Assembly (NCBI GenBank): GCA_003599475.1 | Contig: QZKK01000217.1 | Location: 1-34,379, forward strand | DNA length: 34,379 nt | Origin: Desulfobacteraceae bacterium | Lineage (GTDB): Bacteria > Desulfobacterota > Desulfobacteria > Desulfobacterales > SURF-15 | Direction of reading: 5' to 3' | Shown: piece after piece, positions 1-7,395 of the stretch | Numbering within the stretch: the stretch's first letter is position 1 | Layout: every line of letters starts with the position of its first letter | Made by a program: the position numbers and the translations under genes | Notes under the pieces: generated by a model | Seen by the model: only the letters and a program-made list of their open reading frames with translations | The model's database searches: none | Told to the model about the DNA's origin: nothing

Positions 1-52
1 GCGGATGCCGCCGCCAGCAGCGCTCCAAGCATAAAAAAACAAGCCTTTTCAT
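1..52 (-). CDS. 5' end of a secreted or lipid-anchored protein (partial, frame unclear)
   Basis: A GGAGG ribosome site followed by ATG (52-50 on the minus strand) opens a basic-then-hydrophobic start, MKRLVFL, typical of a signal peptide. After a run of seven T the frame turns hydrophilic. The hydrophobic continuation MLGALLAAASA is in the next frame, where it has its own ATG at 32-30. One more T would join the two parts into a perfect signal peptide. Only the first 17 codons lie in the window, so the product is unknown. The homopolymer suggests either a sequencing error or translation from the inner ATG. Confidence 0.35.
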   Translation of the reverse strand, partial: MKRLVFLCLERCWRRHP

Positions 53-251
53 GATTATGCCTCCTTTTGTTTCCTCTGATCGATGCCGTAAGCCAGGTAG
101 CTCATACCTTGCGGCCTTTATCTATCGGGGAGAAATCTCCGCTTCCGGATCAAGAGCGGGCGTTATTTCATCAATCGCATCTTTCGGCGTTGAATTTTCG
201 GGATGGAATGTGCCATAATCGCCCGCGCCGTGTAAATCCCACAAATGTAGG

Positions 252-1265
252 ATGTTGATGGGGCTTTCGACAAAAGACTACAGGAAATGTATCGAGCTCA
301 TCGATCTGATCTATTCGGTCTCGTCGGTATCGGATTCGGAGAGCATGTTCCGCATGGTCTGCCGGAGGCTGGAACGGTTGATCGGAATTTCCACCGCGAA
401 CCTGGGAAGGATCAATCCTGAAAAAAGAGACCTTCTGACCGAAGCTCCCTTCTCTTTCAATATCCCGGAGGGATTCTACTTTATCTTCCTTAAACACTAT
501 ATCCGGACACACCCCCTGCTCATGGAACTGCGGGAAAGAAAGTGGAGCGTTCCGTTCAATGCGATATTGTGCCTGAACGACATGGTTACGGATGCACGGC
601 TGCAGGAGACGGAGTATCACAACGACTTTCAATCGAAGATATCGATCTACTACGAGATCGGTTGCGTTCTCGGGACGCAGGGAGACCCCGTGGGCACCGT
701 GGCGTTCCACAGGCCGAAAACAGGCGGCCCCTTTACGGAGCGGGAAAGGCAGATATTGAATATCCTGTTTCCCCATCTTTCCAGGGCCTTTCATATCGGA
801 GACCTCCTTTCGGGGAAGGCATCCTCTCCGGATTGCGGGGTAATAGAAATGGAAAAGGGAGGCAGGGTTTCGTATATGAATGAAGAAGCGAAGCTCGCTC
901 TCAAAGGGATGCCTGCCCACGTGATTCCCGAGCCGGATTTGAAGGGCGAAGCGTCTTTTTTCAGAAACGGCCGTTTTAAGTACCGGGTGCGCACCATTCC
1001 GACGCACTGGAATGCGGTGGAAAAGACCATCCTCCTTGAGCCGTGTTTCGGCCGCGATGACCTTTGTTCCAAGCTTGCCGGATACGGCCTGACAAAGCGT
1101 CAGGAGGAGATTGCAGCCTTTACCGTACGCGGCCTGGCATACAAGGAGATTGCAGATCTTCTCTCGATCCGCGAACAGACCGTCAGGGACCATCTCAGAG
1201 ATATCTTCGAGAAAACGAAGGTGCGGAGCAGAGGCGAATTGACGGCAAAGATCCTGGGACTGTAG
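252..1265 (+). CDS. LuxR-family transcriptional regulator with a GAF-like sensor region
   Basis: Cytoplasmic DNA-binding regulator of 337 residues. The last 60 or so residues form a LuxR/GerE helix-turn-helix: the segment GLTKRQEEIAAF is followed by the helices around YKEIADLLSIREQTVRDH and a terminal TKVRSRGEL stretch, as in response-regulator output domains. There is no receiver domain; residues 1-190 look like a GAF/autoinducer-binding type sensor fold, with no ligand assignable. ATG 252 is followed by a second in-frame ATG at 258 that sits better behind an AGGA box, so the true start may be 258. The gene stands alone; the next plus-strand genes are toxin-antitoxin remnants. The family call is firm, the target genes unknown. 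Confidence 0.85.
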   Translation: MLMGLSTKDYRKCIELIDLIYSVSSVSDSESMFRMVCRRLERLIGISTANLGRINPEKRDLLTEAPFSFNIPEGFYFIFLKHYIRTHPLLMELRERKWSVPFNAILCLNDMVTDARLQETEYHNDFQSKISIYYEIGCVLGTQGDPVGTVAFHRPKTGGPFTERERQILNILFPHLSRAFHIGDLLSGKASSPDCGVIEMEKGGRVSYMNEEAKLALKGMPAHVIPEPDLKGEASFFRNGRFKYRVRTIPTHWNAVEKTILLEPCFGRDDLCSKLAGYGLTKRQEEIAAFTVRGLAYKEIADLLSIREQTVRDHLRDIFEKTKVRSRGELTAKILGL

Positions 1266-1371
1266 CGAATCAGAGGTCAGAAGCCGGAAGCCAGAGGCCG
1301 GTGTTCAGAGGGCAGGCGGCATAGAGCAGAGAAGGAAAGACGTAATCAGAAGTCGGGGTCAACCTCCCGAA

Positions 1372-1398
1372 TTTGCACCTTTGCCGTATAGGTGTAAA
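1372..1398. promoter_or_regulatory. Inverted repeat upstream of the vapB relic, possible operator
   Basis: TTTGCACCT and AGGTGTAAA (8 of 9 complementary) are separated by 9 bases and lie about 40 bases before the vapB start. VapB-type antitoxins usually repress their own promoter through such palindromes. AT-rich sequence that could hold a -10 box follows. The role is inferred from position. Confidence 0.35.
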
Positions 1399-1438
1399 AA
1401 TATTTGTAATGAATGCCACTATGAAGGGGGTGTTGGAC

Positions 1439-1684
1439 ATGTCCCAATTGGCCATTTATATCGACGAACAGCTTGCCGAAAGAATTGAAAAGGCGGTAAA
1501 GGTCTCAGGAAAATCCAAGTCTAAGTGAGTTTCCGACGCCATAAGATCGGTTTTGCAGGACCAGTGGCCGGAAGGCTTTTTCGAACTGGCCGGAAGTTGG
1601 GAAGACGATGCCGGCCCAGATGAGATCCTAAAAGGGATCCGGCGGGGAATGGAAGAAATCGACAGCAGAGAGGAAATTCGCTGA
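1439..1684 (+). pseudogene. vapB: vapB-like ribbon-helix-helix antitoxin, broken by an in-frame stop
   Basis: The frame reads a short CopG/VapB-type ribbon-helix-helix start (MSQLAIYIDEQLAERIEKAV), then KSKSK, a TGA at 1526-1528, then VSDAIRSVL and a normal acidic C-terminal tail ending at a TGA that overlaps the next ATG. In homologues the stop position usually holds Trp (KSKW-V-S-AI), so a TGG to TGA change is the simplest explanation. The total would be 81 codons, normal for the family. Downstream vapC is also destroyed, which fits loss of function of the whole pair. Confidence 0.75.
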
Positions 1685-1704
1685 TGCCGTACCTTCTAGA
1701 TACA
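1684..1704 (+). pseudogene. vapC: vapC PIN-domain toxin remnant (first seven codons)
   Basis: The ATG overlaps the stop of the vapB relic as TGATG, the usual coupling in vapBC operons. The first residues MPYLLDT are the classic PIN-domain start with the first catalytic Asp. Homology then stops abruptly, and the following bases are the 3' end of the oppositely oriented yafQ gene. The rest of vapC was therefore probably removed when the dinJ/yafQ pair arrived or by a deletion at its border. Confidence 0.6.
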
Positions 1705-1716
1705 AGCGGTTTTGGC

Positions 1717-1986
1717 TCATTCGAAAAGATCCGCATGGCTGCCGAGCCGGGTGGGACGCAGCTCGAAATCGGTAATGGTGTAGATAAGCAGCCAATCGGA
1801 CTCCAGATGGCATTCACGAAAATCGCGCCATTCCCCTTTGCGCTTATGATCGCGGAATTCCGGCGGAAGCGGTTCGGGGACGGCAAGTTTTTCCAGCACC
1901 AGCCGAACTTTTTCAAGATCATGTCCTTGTCGTTTGGCCCGTTTCAAGTCCTTGCGAAATTGATTGGTCGGCCTGACCGGCAGCAT
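1717..1986 (-). CDS. yafQ: YafQ-family mRNA interferase toxin
   Basis: Toxin of 89 residues in the RelE/ParE fold. The YafQ signature is clear: a DHK segment, WRDFRECHLESDWLLIY in the core and RLGSHADLF at the C-terminus, which hold the His/Asp/Phe residues used for ribosome-dependent mRNA cleavage in YafQ. Its ATG overlaps the antitoxin stop by one base (TGATG), so the pair is translationally coupled. Full length and intact. Activity is held in check by the DinJ-like partner upstream. It ends only about 12 bases from the vapC remnant, so it sits at a junction. Confidence 0.88.
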   Translation of the reverse strand: MLPVRPTNQFRKDLKRAKRQGHDLEKVRLVLEKLAVPEPLPPEFRDHKRKGEWRDFRECHLESDWLLIYTITDFELRPTRLGSHADLFE

Positions 1987-2243
1987 CAGATCGTTTTGTC
2001 CTTAAAAAGTTCATCAACGCTTTCGTACTTCCTGCCTTTGCCCGCCCTGGCGTCTTCCATTGCCAGCACAGTTTCCCGCCTGGGAATGCGCGGTTCAAAG
2101 GGAAGCCCCTTATGAGCGATGATCTGCCGGTAAAACATTTCATTTGCTGCTGAGATAGAAATACCTAACTCCTTCAGGATCTTTTCCGCCTCTTCTTTGA
2201 CCTCCGGGGTGAGCCGGACATGGGTCATGGCTGTTTTGGGCAT
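1986..2243 (-). CDS. dinJ: RelB/DinJ-family antitoxin
   Basis: Protein of 85 residues with an N-terminal ribbon-helix-helix (THVRLTPEVKEEAEKILKEL followed by GISISAANEMFYRQI) typical of DinJ, and a charged C-terminal tail that would wrap the YafQ toxin. It is the first gene of a two-gene minus-strand operon and overlaps the toxin start by one base. A near-perfect palindrome lies about 20 bases upstream and is likely its own operator. Identification is by family pattern and by the partner gene. Confidence 0.85.
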   Translation of the reverse strand: MPKTAMTHVRLTPEVKEEAEKILKELGISISAANEMFYRQIIAHKGLPFEPRIPRRETVLAMEDARAGKGRKYESVDELFKDKTI

Positions 2244-2261
2244 TTTAACCCCCCTGGCATT

Positions 2262-2282
2262 TGTATACCAATATGGTACACA
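2262..2282. promoter_or_regulatory. Palindromic operator upstream of dinJ/yafQ
   Basis: TGTATACC and GGTACACA (7 of 8 complementary) flank the 5-base centre AATAT, about 20 bases ahead of the dinJ ATG. DinJ-YafQ complexes bind such palindromes to repress their operon. The binding is inferred; the symmetry is seen directly. Confidence 0.6.
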
Positions 2283-2493
2283 TGAGGGACCGGCTTTGTC
2301 AAAGCAATTCTTTATGAAAATTTATGAAATGCAATCGACCAGATGCCCTGATCCGGATCCCAAATCTTTTTTTCCCATTTATTGATGTTGACTCCAACCT
2401 CGGCTATTATGGGGCTTATTGTGGTCCGTGGATAATCGCAGATATATTATGATTTGAGAGAAAACGACACGGGCAAAGAGAAGGAAAGCAGTC

Positions 2494-2814
2494 ATGAAAG
2501 CGGTTGAATTTCAAGAGAGCACCAGACAGCTTCTGGAAGAGCCTTTGCTTGAGGGCGCGAGCCTGGATGCCAAGATACGCATGCTCCTTAGGTCTGAATA
2601 TTTGCGCAGGTTGGGGCGTTATCGCCATGTAGATCGTCTGATGACCAGCAAATACGGGGTGCAATTCAATGAATTTATTGCCCGCCGCATAGTCAAGGAA
2701 AAGGGGTTTTCTTGGGATGTAGAATGCGATGCGATGAGTTGGGAGACGGCTGTCAGCGGAATAAAAACGATGGAACGTAAGCTCAAAGAACTGCTCTCGA
2801 TGGATCATGTATAG
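2494..2814 (+). CDS. Probable TumA-type antitoxin (hypothetical protein)
   Basis: A 106-residue acidic/basic mixed, probably helical protein with no catalytic motif that I recognise. An AAGGAAAG box precedes the ATG. It overlaps the next gene by 8 bases, so the two are translationally coupled. The downstream protein resembles the TumE toxin family, and a small upstream partner of this size in the same operon is the usual antitoxin. The role rests on this position rather than on its own sequence. Confidence 0.55.
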   Translation: MKAVEFQESTRQLLEEPLLEGASLDAKIRMLLRSEYLRRLGRYRHVDRLMTSKYGVQFNEFIARRIVKEKGFSWDVECDAMSWETAVSGIKTMERKLKELLSMDHV

Positions 2815-3163
2815 GATAGACGACCTTTGCGCCGAGGCACAGGAAGCAGTGGACCGGATATGGTTCATTCAAGCCATGGGGCTTGTGGAACGTACGGACT
2901 CCACCGTTTCCATAAGGCTGTCCATCCAGCCCGATCTCTTCGTACAGGTATTCCTTGGTGAATTAACCGGCTCTTTGTACTTTGCTCTGATTGGAAGAGG
3001 ACAACGAATCTTTGGGGCGGATCTGGATTCCGAAGGATGGCACCTGCATCCTTACGATGCTCCCCATCAGCATATTCCATTTCCAAAGGGCTTGGAACCG
3101 AAGCCGTTGTTGAGTTTTCTCTCTTTGGTAGAAGATTTATTAATCCAGTACGATCTATTGTGA
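2807..3163 (+). CDS. TumE-family toxin-like protein (DUF6516 type)
   Basis: A 118-residue protein with the pattern of the TumE family: a beta-strand pair around IRLSIQPDLFVQVFL, a central FALIGRGQRIFGADL and a WHLHPYDAPHQHIPF segment rich in His, followed by a C-terminal helix. The conserved GQRI and the WHxHP box support the assignment. It starts inside the last codons of the upstream small gene. The toxin role is known only for the family; the exact cellular target cannot be read from the sequence. Its GC and codon use look similar to the surroundings. Confidence 0.55.
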   Translation: MYRIDDLCAEAQEAVDRIWFIQAMGLVERTDSTVSIRLSIQPDLFVQVFLGELTGSLYFALIGRGQRIFGADLDSEGWHLHPYDAPHQHIPFPKGLEPKPLLSFLSLVEDLLIQYDLL

Positions 3164-3199
3164 AAAACTTGGAATGTCAAGTTCAAAGCAATCGGGTTC

Positions 3200-3219
3200 G
3201 GGTTTCGGCCTGAAAACCC
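3200..3219. terminator. Small hairpin between converging genes
   Basis: GGGTTT and AAACCC form a 6-bp stem with an 8-base loop in the 62-bp gap between the TumE-like gene and hemW, which converge here. Followed by only short A/T runs, so it is a weak candidate for a bidirectional terminator. Confidence 0.3.
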
Positions 3220-3225
3220 ATTCAG

Positions 3226-4383
3226 TCAAAAGGAGTCGACCAGATACCGGACGACACTTTCCTGTAAAAGAAGCCCCTTGCGGGTGAGCCGGCAGCGGTT
3301 TCCGGTGAATACAAGGAAGCCCTCTGAAGAAAGGGTTTCGATGGGAACACGAAACGTCTCGCTGAAAACGATTCCGAACATCTTTTCAAATCTTTCGATA
3401 TCGATTCCGGCTGAGGTTCTCAAACCGAGGAAGATCGCCTCCAGCATCTGCTGCCGGACAGTCAAAATTTCTTCTCCTGCTGCAGGCGGTTTTCCATCCC
3501 GGATGTCTTCGAGATACCGATCGATATCGGCATGGTTCCAGCGGCGCTTCGGGGGAAGATAGGAATGGGCCGAAGGCCCGAGCCCGATATAGGGTGCAAA
3601 AGACCAGTACTTGCTGTTGTGCCTTGAAATTTTTTCTTCCGATGCGGCATAGTTCGATATCTCGTAATGCAGAAAGCCGCGTGCGGTCAAATCATCGAAG
3701 GCTGTTTCCAACAAATCCGCAGACGCTTTTTCGCCGGGCATGGCAATTCGCCCGGAAGCGATTTCTTTTTCAAACGGGGTTCCCTTTTCCACGGTCAACT
3801 GATAGCAGGAGAGGTGGTCCGGCTTGAAGGACAGCGCCTTTTTCAGGTCTTCTTTAAAGGAAGCTTTCGTCTGCCCGGGAATGCAGAAGATAAGATCCAG
3901 CCCGATGTTGTCGAATCCGGCCTCCATTGCGGATGCAACCGCTGCTTCGGCCTGTTTTGCCGTATGCATCCGGCCGAGGGTCTTCAGGTGACGATCGTTG
4001 AAAGACTGCACCCCGATGCTCAGGCGGTTTGCACCGGCGCTCCGGTATTCTTTCAAACGTCCGGCTTCGACGGTGCCGGGATTGATCTCGAGGGTGATCT
4101 CCGGCCCGGGGCGGATCGAAAACCGGCTGCCGAGCTCTTCCAGCACGGCCCGAATCTCCTTTGGATCCAGAAGAGAGGGGGTCCCACCCCCGAAATAAAC
4201 GGTATCGAAGGAGAAAGGCAGCGGTGCGATCCGCCTGATTTCATCCAGAAGGGCTGCGACATACGAAGATTTGAGCGTGAGGTCGGATACGGAGTAAAAG
4301 CTGCAGTAGAGGCATTTCCGCCGGCAGAAAGGGACATGAATATAGATTCCACCGGGACTGTTACGGGTCGAGCGAGCAGACAT
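3226..4383 (-). CDS. hemW: HemW-like radical SAM protein (heme chaperone family)
   Basis: Radical SAM enzyme of 385 residues from the preferred ATG. The cluster motif CRRKCLYC (Cys20, Cys24, Cys27) is followed by SF rather than the fourth Cys seen in true coproporphyrinogen dehydrogenase HemN, which points to HemW, a heme-binding chaperone that passes heme to haemoproteins. FGGGTPSLL and the later EINPGT and GVQSFNDRHL segments are standard for the family, and a C-terminal HemN domain follows. An upstream TTG (4407) is also open. The gene overlaps the 3' end of korC and is last in the kor operon, a loose association that need not mean shared function. Confidence 0.88.
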   Translation of the reverse strand: MSARSTRNSPGGIYIHVPFCRRKCLYCSFYSVSDLTLKSSYVAALLDEIRRIAPLPFSFDTVYFGGGTPSLLDPKEIRAVLEELGSRFSIRPGPEITLEINPGTVEAGRLKEYRSAGANRLSIGVQSFNDRHLKTLGRMHTAKQAEAAVASAMEAGFDNIGLDLIFCIPGQTKASFKEDLKKALSFKPDHLSCYQLTVEKGTPFEKEIASGRIAMPGEKASADLLETAFDDLTARGFLHYEISNYAASEEKISRHNSKYWSFAPYIGLGPSAHSYLPPKRRWNHADIDRYLEDIRDGKPPAAGEEILTVRQQMLEAIFLGLRTSAGIDIERFEKMFGIVFSETFRVPIETLSSEGFLVFTGNRCRLTRKGLLLQESVVRYLVDSF

Positions 4384-4930
4384 TTTGGGGCCTGTCTTCC
4401 GATGCAAGCTGCATCCCCAGGTCGAGGGCTTTCCGGTTCATCTCCAGAAAGCTTCCCGGGATGCGTTTTTCGAGGACCTTCATGATGGAGTCCGGCTGCA
4501 CCAGTTTCGTCAAAGCGATGACGGCTCCCAGCATACAGATGTTCAAGACGATCGGTTTTCCGATTTTTTCGACTACGGCTTCTGAAAGCGGAAGCTCCAC
4601 CTGCCGGGAATCGACTTTCCGTCCGGCTTTGACATGGCGGGAATCGGTGATCAGCAGCCCTCCCGGACGCACGATCGTGCTGTATTTGTTGTAAGCCTGC
4701 TGAGTCAGGCAGACCAGCACATTCGGTTGGAACACCTTGGGGAAAAAGATTTCCGTTTCAGAAATGATGACATCGGATCGGGTGGCGCCGCCTCTTGCCT
4801 CCGGTCCGTAAACCTGGGACTGCACAGCGATAAGATCCTCAAAGAGAACTGCGGCTTCCGCAAGAATGATGGCGGCCGTAATCACTCCCTGTCCGCCGGA
4901 TCCTGAAAATACGATCCTGCATCTTTCCAT
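4361..4930 (-). CDS. korC: 2-oxoacid:ferredoxin oxidoreductase, gamma subunit
   Basis: A 189-residue gamma subunit of the 2-oxoglutarate/pyruvate:ferredoxin oxidoreductase family. The start CRIVFSGSGGQGVITAA and the segment YGPEARGGATRSDVIIS are the hallmarks of this domain. ATG 4930 overlaps the korB stop by one base (TGATG) and is preferred over the TTG one codon earlier. Subunits D, A, B and C are all present in one operon, so a complete four-subunit enzyme can form in the cytoplasm. It oxidises a 2-oxoacid with CoA and passes two electrons to ferredoxin. Confidence 0.92.
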   Translation of the reverse strand: MERCRIVFSGSGGQGVITAAIILAEAAVLFEDLIAVQSQVYGPEARGGATRSDVIISETEIFFPKVFQPNVLVCLTQQAYNKYSTIVRPGGLLITDSRHVKAGRKVDSRQVELPLSEAVVEKIGKPIVLNICMLGAVIALTKLVQPDSIMKVLEKRIPGSFLEMNRKALDLGMQLASEDRPQNVCSLDP

Positions 4931-5736
4931 CAAGTGCGCCCTTTCATCGCCTTTTGGATGACTTTATTGTACTCGCTGCAATATTCCGGAAGCTCTCTCT
5001 GTACGAAGATCCCCCGCTCGATCAGATCGGGATTCTCCTCTTTCGCCTTGGAACCGATCGGAGCCGTATGCGTTTTATAGAAATTCATCATATCCACCGC
5101 ACCTCCCACCAGGTTTTTCCGGCCGAAATAAGTGGGACACTGGCTCAGCACCTCGACCACCGAAAACCCCCGGTGTTCGATCGCTTTGCACAGGATTTCC
5201 GTCATCTGTTGAACGTGATAGGTCGTGGTCCGGGCCACAAACGTCGCTCCGGCCGCACGGGAGAGCTCGGCCACATCGAAATCGTGATCGATGTTGAGGT
5301 AGGGGGCGGTCGTGGCGCTGGTTCCGTATCCGGAAAGCGGCGAGTACTGGCCCCCTGTCATCCCATAGGTCCGATTGTTCATGACGATTGCGGTGATGTC
5401 GATATTGCGCCTGGCTGCATGGATGAAGTGATTCCCTCCGATTGCCAGCGCGTCTCCGTCTCCCATCGGAACCAGAAGGGTAAGCTCCGGCCGGCTCATC
5501 TTTACACCCGTGGCGAAAGCCAGGGCGCGGCCGTGAATCGTATGCAGGGTATGGACATCCACATAACCGGAAATCCGCGAGGAGCACCCGATCCCGGATA
5601 CCATCACGATATCGTTTTTTTTGATGTTCAACGCATCGAGTGCGCGCAGCAGACCGTTTAAAACGGTGCCGTGGCCGCAGCCGGGGCACCAGAGATGAGG
5701 AAAGAACCTCTCCCGGATGTAATCTTTGATCGCCAT
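4930..5736 (-). CDS. korB: 2-oxoacid:ferredoxin oxidoreductase, beta subunit (TPP-binding)
   Basis: 268 residues carrying the thiamine diphosphate site: GDGD (91-94) followed some 25 residues later by MNNRTYGMTGGQ, the usual magnesium/TPP motif. Cys17 and Cys20 (WCPGCGHG), Cys51 (SGIGCSS) and a later Cys in the CPTYFGRKN segment match the four ligands of the proximal [4Fe-4S] cluster. Family members with an unfused beta subunit and this motif set are most often 2-oxoglutarate-specific, but pyruvate or branched 2-oxoacids cannot be excluded. It sits three bases after the korA stop. Confidence 0.92.
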   Translation of the reverse strand: MAIKDYIRERFFPHLWCPGCGHGTVLNGLLRALDALNIKKNDIVMVSGIGCSSRISGYVDVHTLHTIHGRALAFATGVKMSRPELTLLVPMGDGDALAIGGNHFIHAARRNIDITAIVMNNRTYGMTGGQYSPLSGYGTSATTAPYLNIDHDFDVAELSRAAGATFVARTTTYHVQQMTEILCKAIEHRGFSVVEVLSQCPTYFGRKNLVGGAVDMMNFYKTHTAPIGSKAKEENPDLIERGIFVQRELPEYCSEYNKVIQKAMKGRT

Positions 5737-5739
5737 CGG

Positions 5740-6888
5740 TTAGAATCCCCTCCCCTGAATGAGACGGAGAACTCTCCTGATATCCGTGTCGGTGATAAAC
5801 TCGCCGTCGATTCGATTGGCCAGAAAAACCTTTTCCGGTTTGTCCACAGCCGCTTTGACAGCCTGCAGCATCTGCCCCATGTTCATCTCGACGACAACGA
5901 CATACTTGGCGTTTCTGCACTTGGTGCGGACGATATCCTCCGGAAAGGGCCACAGCGTCTGCAATTCCAGAAGACCCAGACGTTCCCCGCGCGGTCTCCG
6001 GCTTTCGACCACATGCCGGGCGGACCGGGCCGAAGATCCATAGGAGATGATAACGTACTCGGCGTCTTCCAGGTAGTATTCCTTAAAATGCGCAATCTGG
6101 TTGACATTGTTTTCGATTTTATCGACCAGGTGCCGAAGCAGGCCGTGAACGATTCCGGGATTTTCGGAAGGAAACCCCCACATATCATGGTACAGGCCGG
6201 TGACGTTGTACCGGTGCACGCCGCCGAAATCCGACATGGGAAGACGCCCGTCCTCCCGGGGAAGATAGGGATGGTAGTCGACCCCTTCCCGCACCGATGT
6301 CCTCAAGCGCCCTACCAGGGGGATCTCGTCTTTTTCCGGCATGATGAGCCGCTCGCGCATGTGCCCGATGACCTCGTCGAACAACAGGATTACCGGAGTC
6401 CGGTAGGTTTCCGCGATGTTGAAAGCTTCGACCGTCATCCGAAACACATCCTGGTGGTTCGAGGCGGTCAGGGCCACGACGGCGTGGTCTCCGTGCGTTC
6501 CCCATCGCGCCTGGTTGATGTCTCCCTGGCTTACATGCGTCGGCAGCCCTGTCGAGGGCCCGCCCCTCTGTACGTTGACGATCACGCAGGGAATTTCTGC
6601 CATGACGGCATACCCCAGGGCCTCCTGCATCAGGGAAAATCCAGGGCCGCTTGTCGCCGTCATGACCTTGTGGCCGGTCAGGGAGGCGCCGATGATGGCG
6701 CACACGGAAGCGATTTCATCTTCCATCTGGATGAATTTGCCCCCCCGGCGAGGGAGCCGAAAGGAGAGTTGTTCGGCGATTTCGGTGGAGGGGGTGATCG
6801 GGTAGCCGGCAAAAAACTCGAGCCCTGCATAGAGGGCGGCTTCCACACAGACTTCGTTCCCCTGCAGGAATTTAATCTCCTTTTTCAT
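5740..6888 (-). CDS. korA: 2-oxoacid:ferredoxin oxidoreductase, alpha subunit
   Basis: 382 residues from the ATG at 6888; a longer frame reaches 6978 but runs through the upstream korD gene. The segment FAGYPITPSTEIAEQL, the QMEDEIASVCAIIGAS stretch and TSGPGFSLMQEALG are diagnostic of the alpha (pyrimidine-binding) subunit, and the C-terminal half is the transketolase-C-like domain II. There is no fused gamma domain, consistent with korC being separate. The start lies inside the last codons of korD, so translation is coupled. Confidence 0.92.
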   Translation of the reverse strand: MKKEIKFLQGNEVCVEAALYAGLEFFAGYPITPSTEIAEQLSFRLPRRGGKFIQMEDEIASVCAIIGASLTGHKVMTATSGPGFSLMQEALGYAVMAEIPCVIVNVQRGGPSTGLPTHVSQGDINQARWGTHGDHAVVALTASNHQDVFRMTVEAFNIAETYRTPVILLFDEVIGHMRERLIMPEKDEIPLVGRLRTSVREGVDYHPYLPREDGRLPMSDFGGVHRYNVTGLYHDMWGFPSENPGIVHGLLRHLVDKIENNVNQIAHFKEYYLEDAEYVIISYGSSARSARHVVESRRPRGERLGLLELQTLWPFPEDIVRTKCRNAKYVVVVEMNMGQMLQAVKAAVDKPEKVFLANRIDGEFITDTDIRRVLRLIQGRGF

Positions 6889-7096
6889 CTCCCTCTTCCG
6901 TTTCGATTTCGATTGCAAGATCCGGGCATCTGAATTCGCAAAGCCTGCAGCATACGCAGGCTTCCGGCCGGACGGCAACGGCCTTTTCGTCAGGATCCAT
7001 TTCCAGCACGTGTTTCGGGCAGAAATTCACGCAAACCCCGCACCCCTTGCACCACTCCCGATTGATGAGGTGACATTTCAACTTGGGCTTCGCCAT
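6872..7096 (-). CDS. korD: 2-oxoacid:ferredoxin oxidoreductase, delta subunit (2[4Fe-4S] ferredoxin)
   Basis: A 74-residue ferredoxin-like subunit. Two complete cluster motifs are visible: Cys16, 19, 22 and 26, and Cys47, 50, 53 and 57. The ATG at 7096 follows a GAGAGG box at good distance; an upstream in-frame start at 7132 lacks such a site. It is the first gene of the kor operon and overlaps korA. It carries electrons from the catalytic subunit to external ferredoxin. The 299 bases upstream separate it from a divergent kinase gene and must hold both promoters. Confidence 0.92.
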   Translation of the reverse strand: MAKPKLKCHLINREWCKGCGVCVNFCPKHVLEMDPDEKAVAVRPEACVCCRLCEFRCPDLAIEIETEEGDEKGD

Positions 7097-7395
7097 TTGA
7101 TTCCTCTCAAAAAAATTGCCGGCGCCAGGCACTCACGGCGATGACAGACGCTGAATAATGAATGGATAGATTGACATATCGACCCGATTTCGTCAAGGGA
7201 AACAGAGTGCTGAAACAGAGTGCCGGCTAGGTACATCCGGAGGATCCCTCCGGAGCAGGCCCATCTCAGGAAAAAGATTGGCATTCCGCTTGCGCTCTAT
7301 GTTATAAAGTCTGGCATCTCTCATCTATTCGCGCCTGGATCTATCGCGCTTGGATCTATTCACCGGATCTTTCGATATCGCCTGACGGGGCGGTT
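7097..7395. other. Divergent intergenic region between korD and a histidine kinase gene
   Basis: No convincing gene. The two flanking operons face away from each other, so promoters for both lie here. Near-tandem copies of GGATCTAT occur at about 7336-7360 (CTGGATCTATCG, TTGGATCTATTC) followed by CGGATCTTTC. No clear -24/-12 element was found. Confidence 0.5.

Noticed and set aside
171..1193. Long minus-strand open frame opposite the LuxR-type regulator
   Set aside because: It is an antisense shadow of a well-recognised gene; its composition shows no family features and it lacks a ribosome site.
1526..1528. UGA in vapB as a selenocysteine codon
   Set aside because: Homologues have Trp here, antitoxins need no Sec, and the toxin partner is destroyed; a nonsense mutation is simpler.
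5671..6933. 420-codon plus-strand frame opposite korA and korB
   Set aside because: Both kor genes have full motifs on the other strand; the frame is a high-GC shadow.
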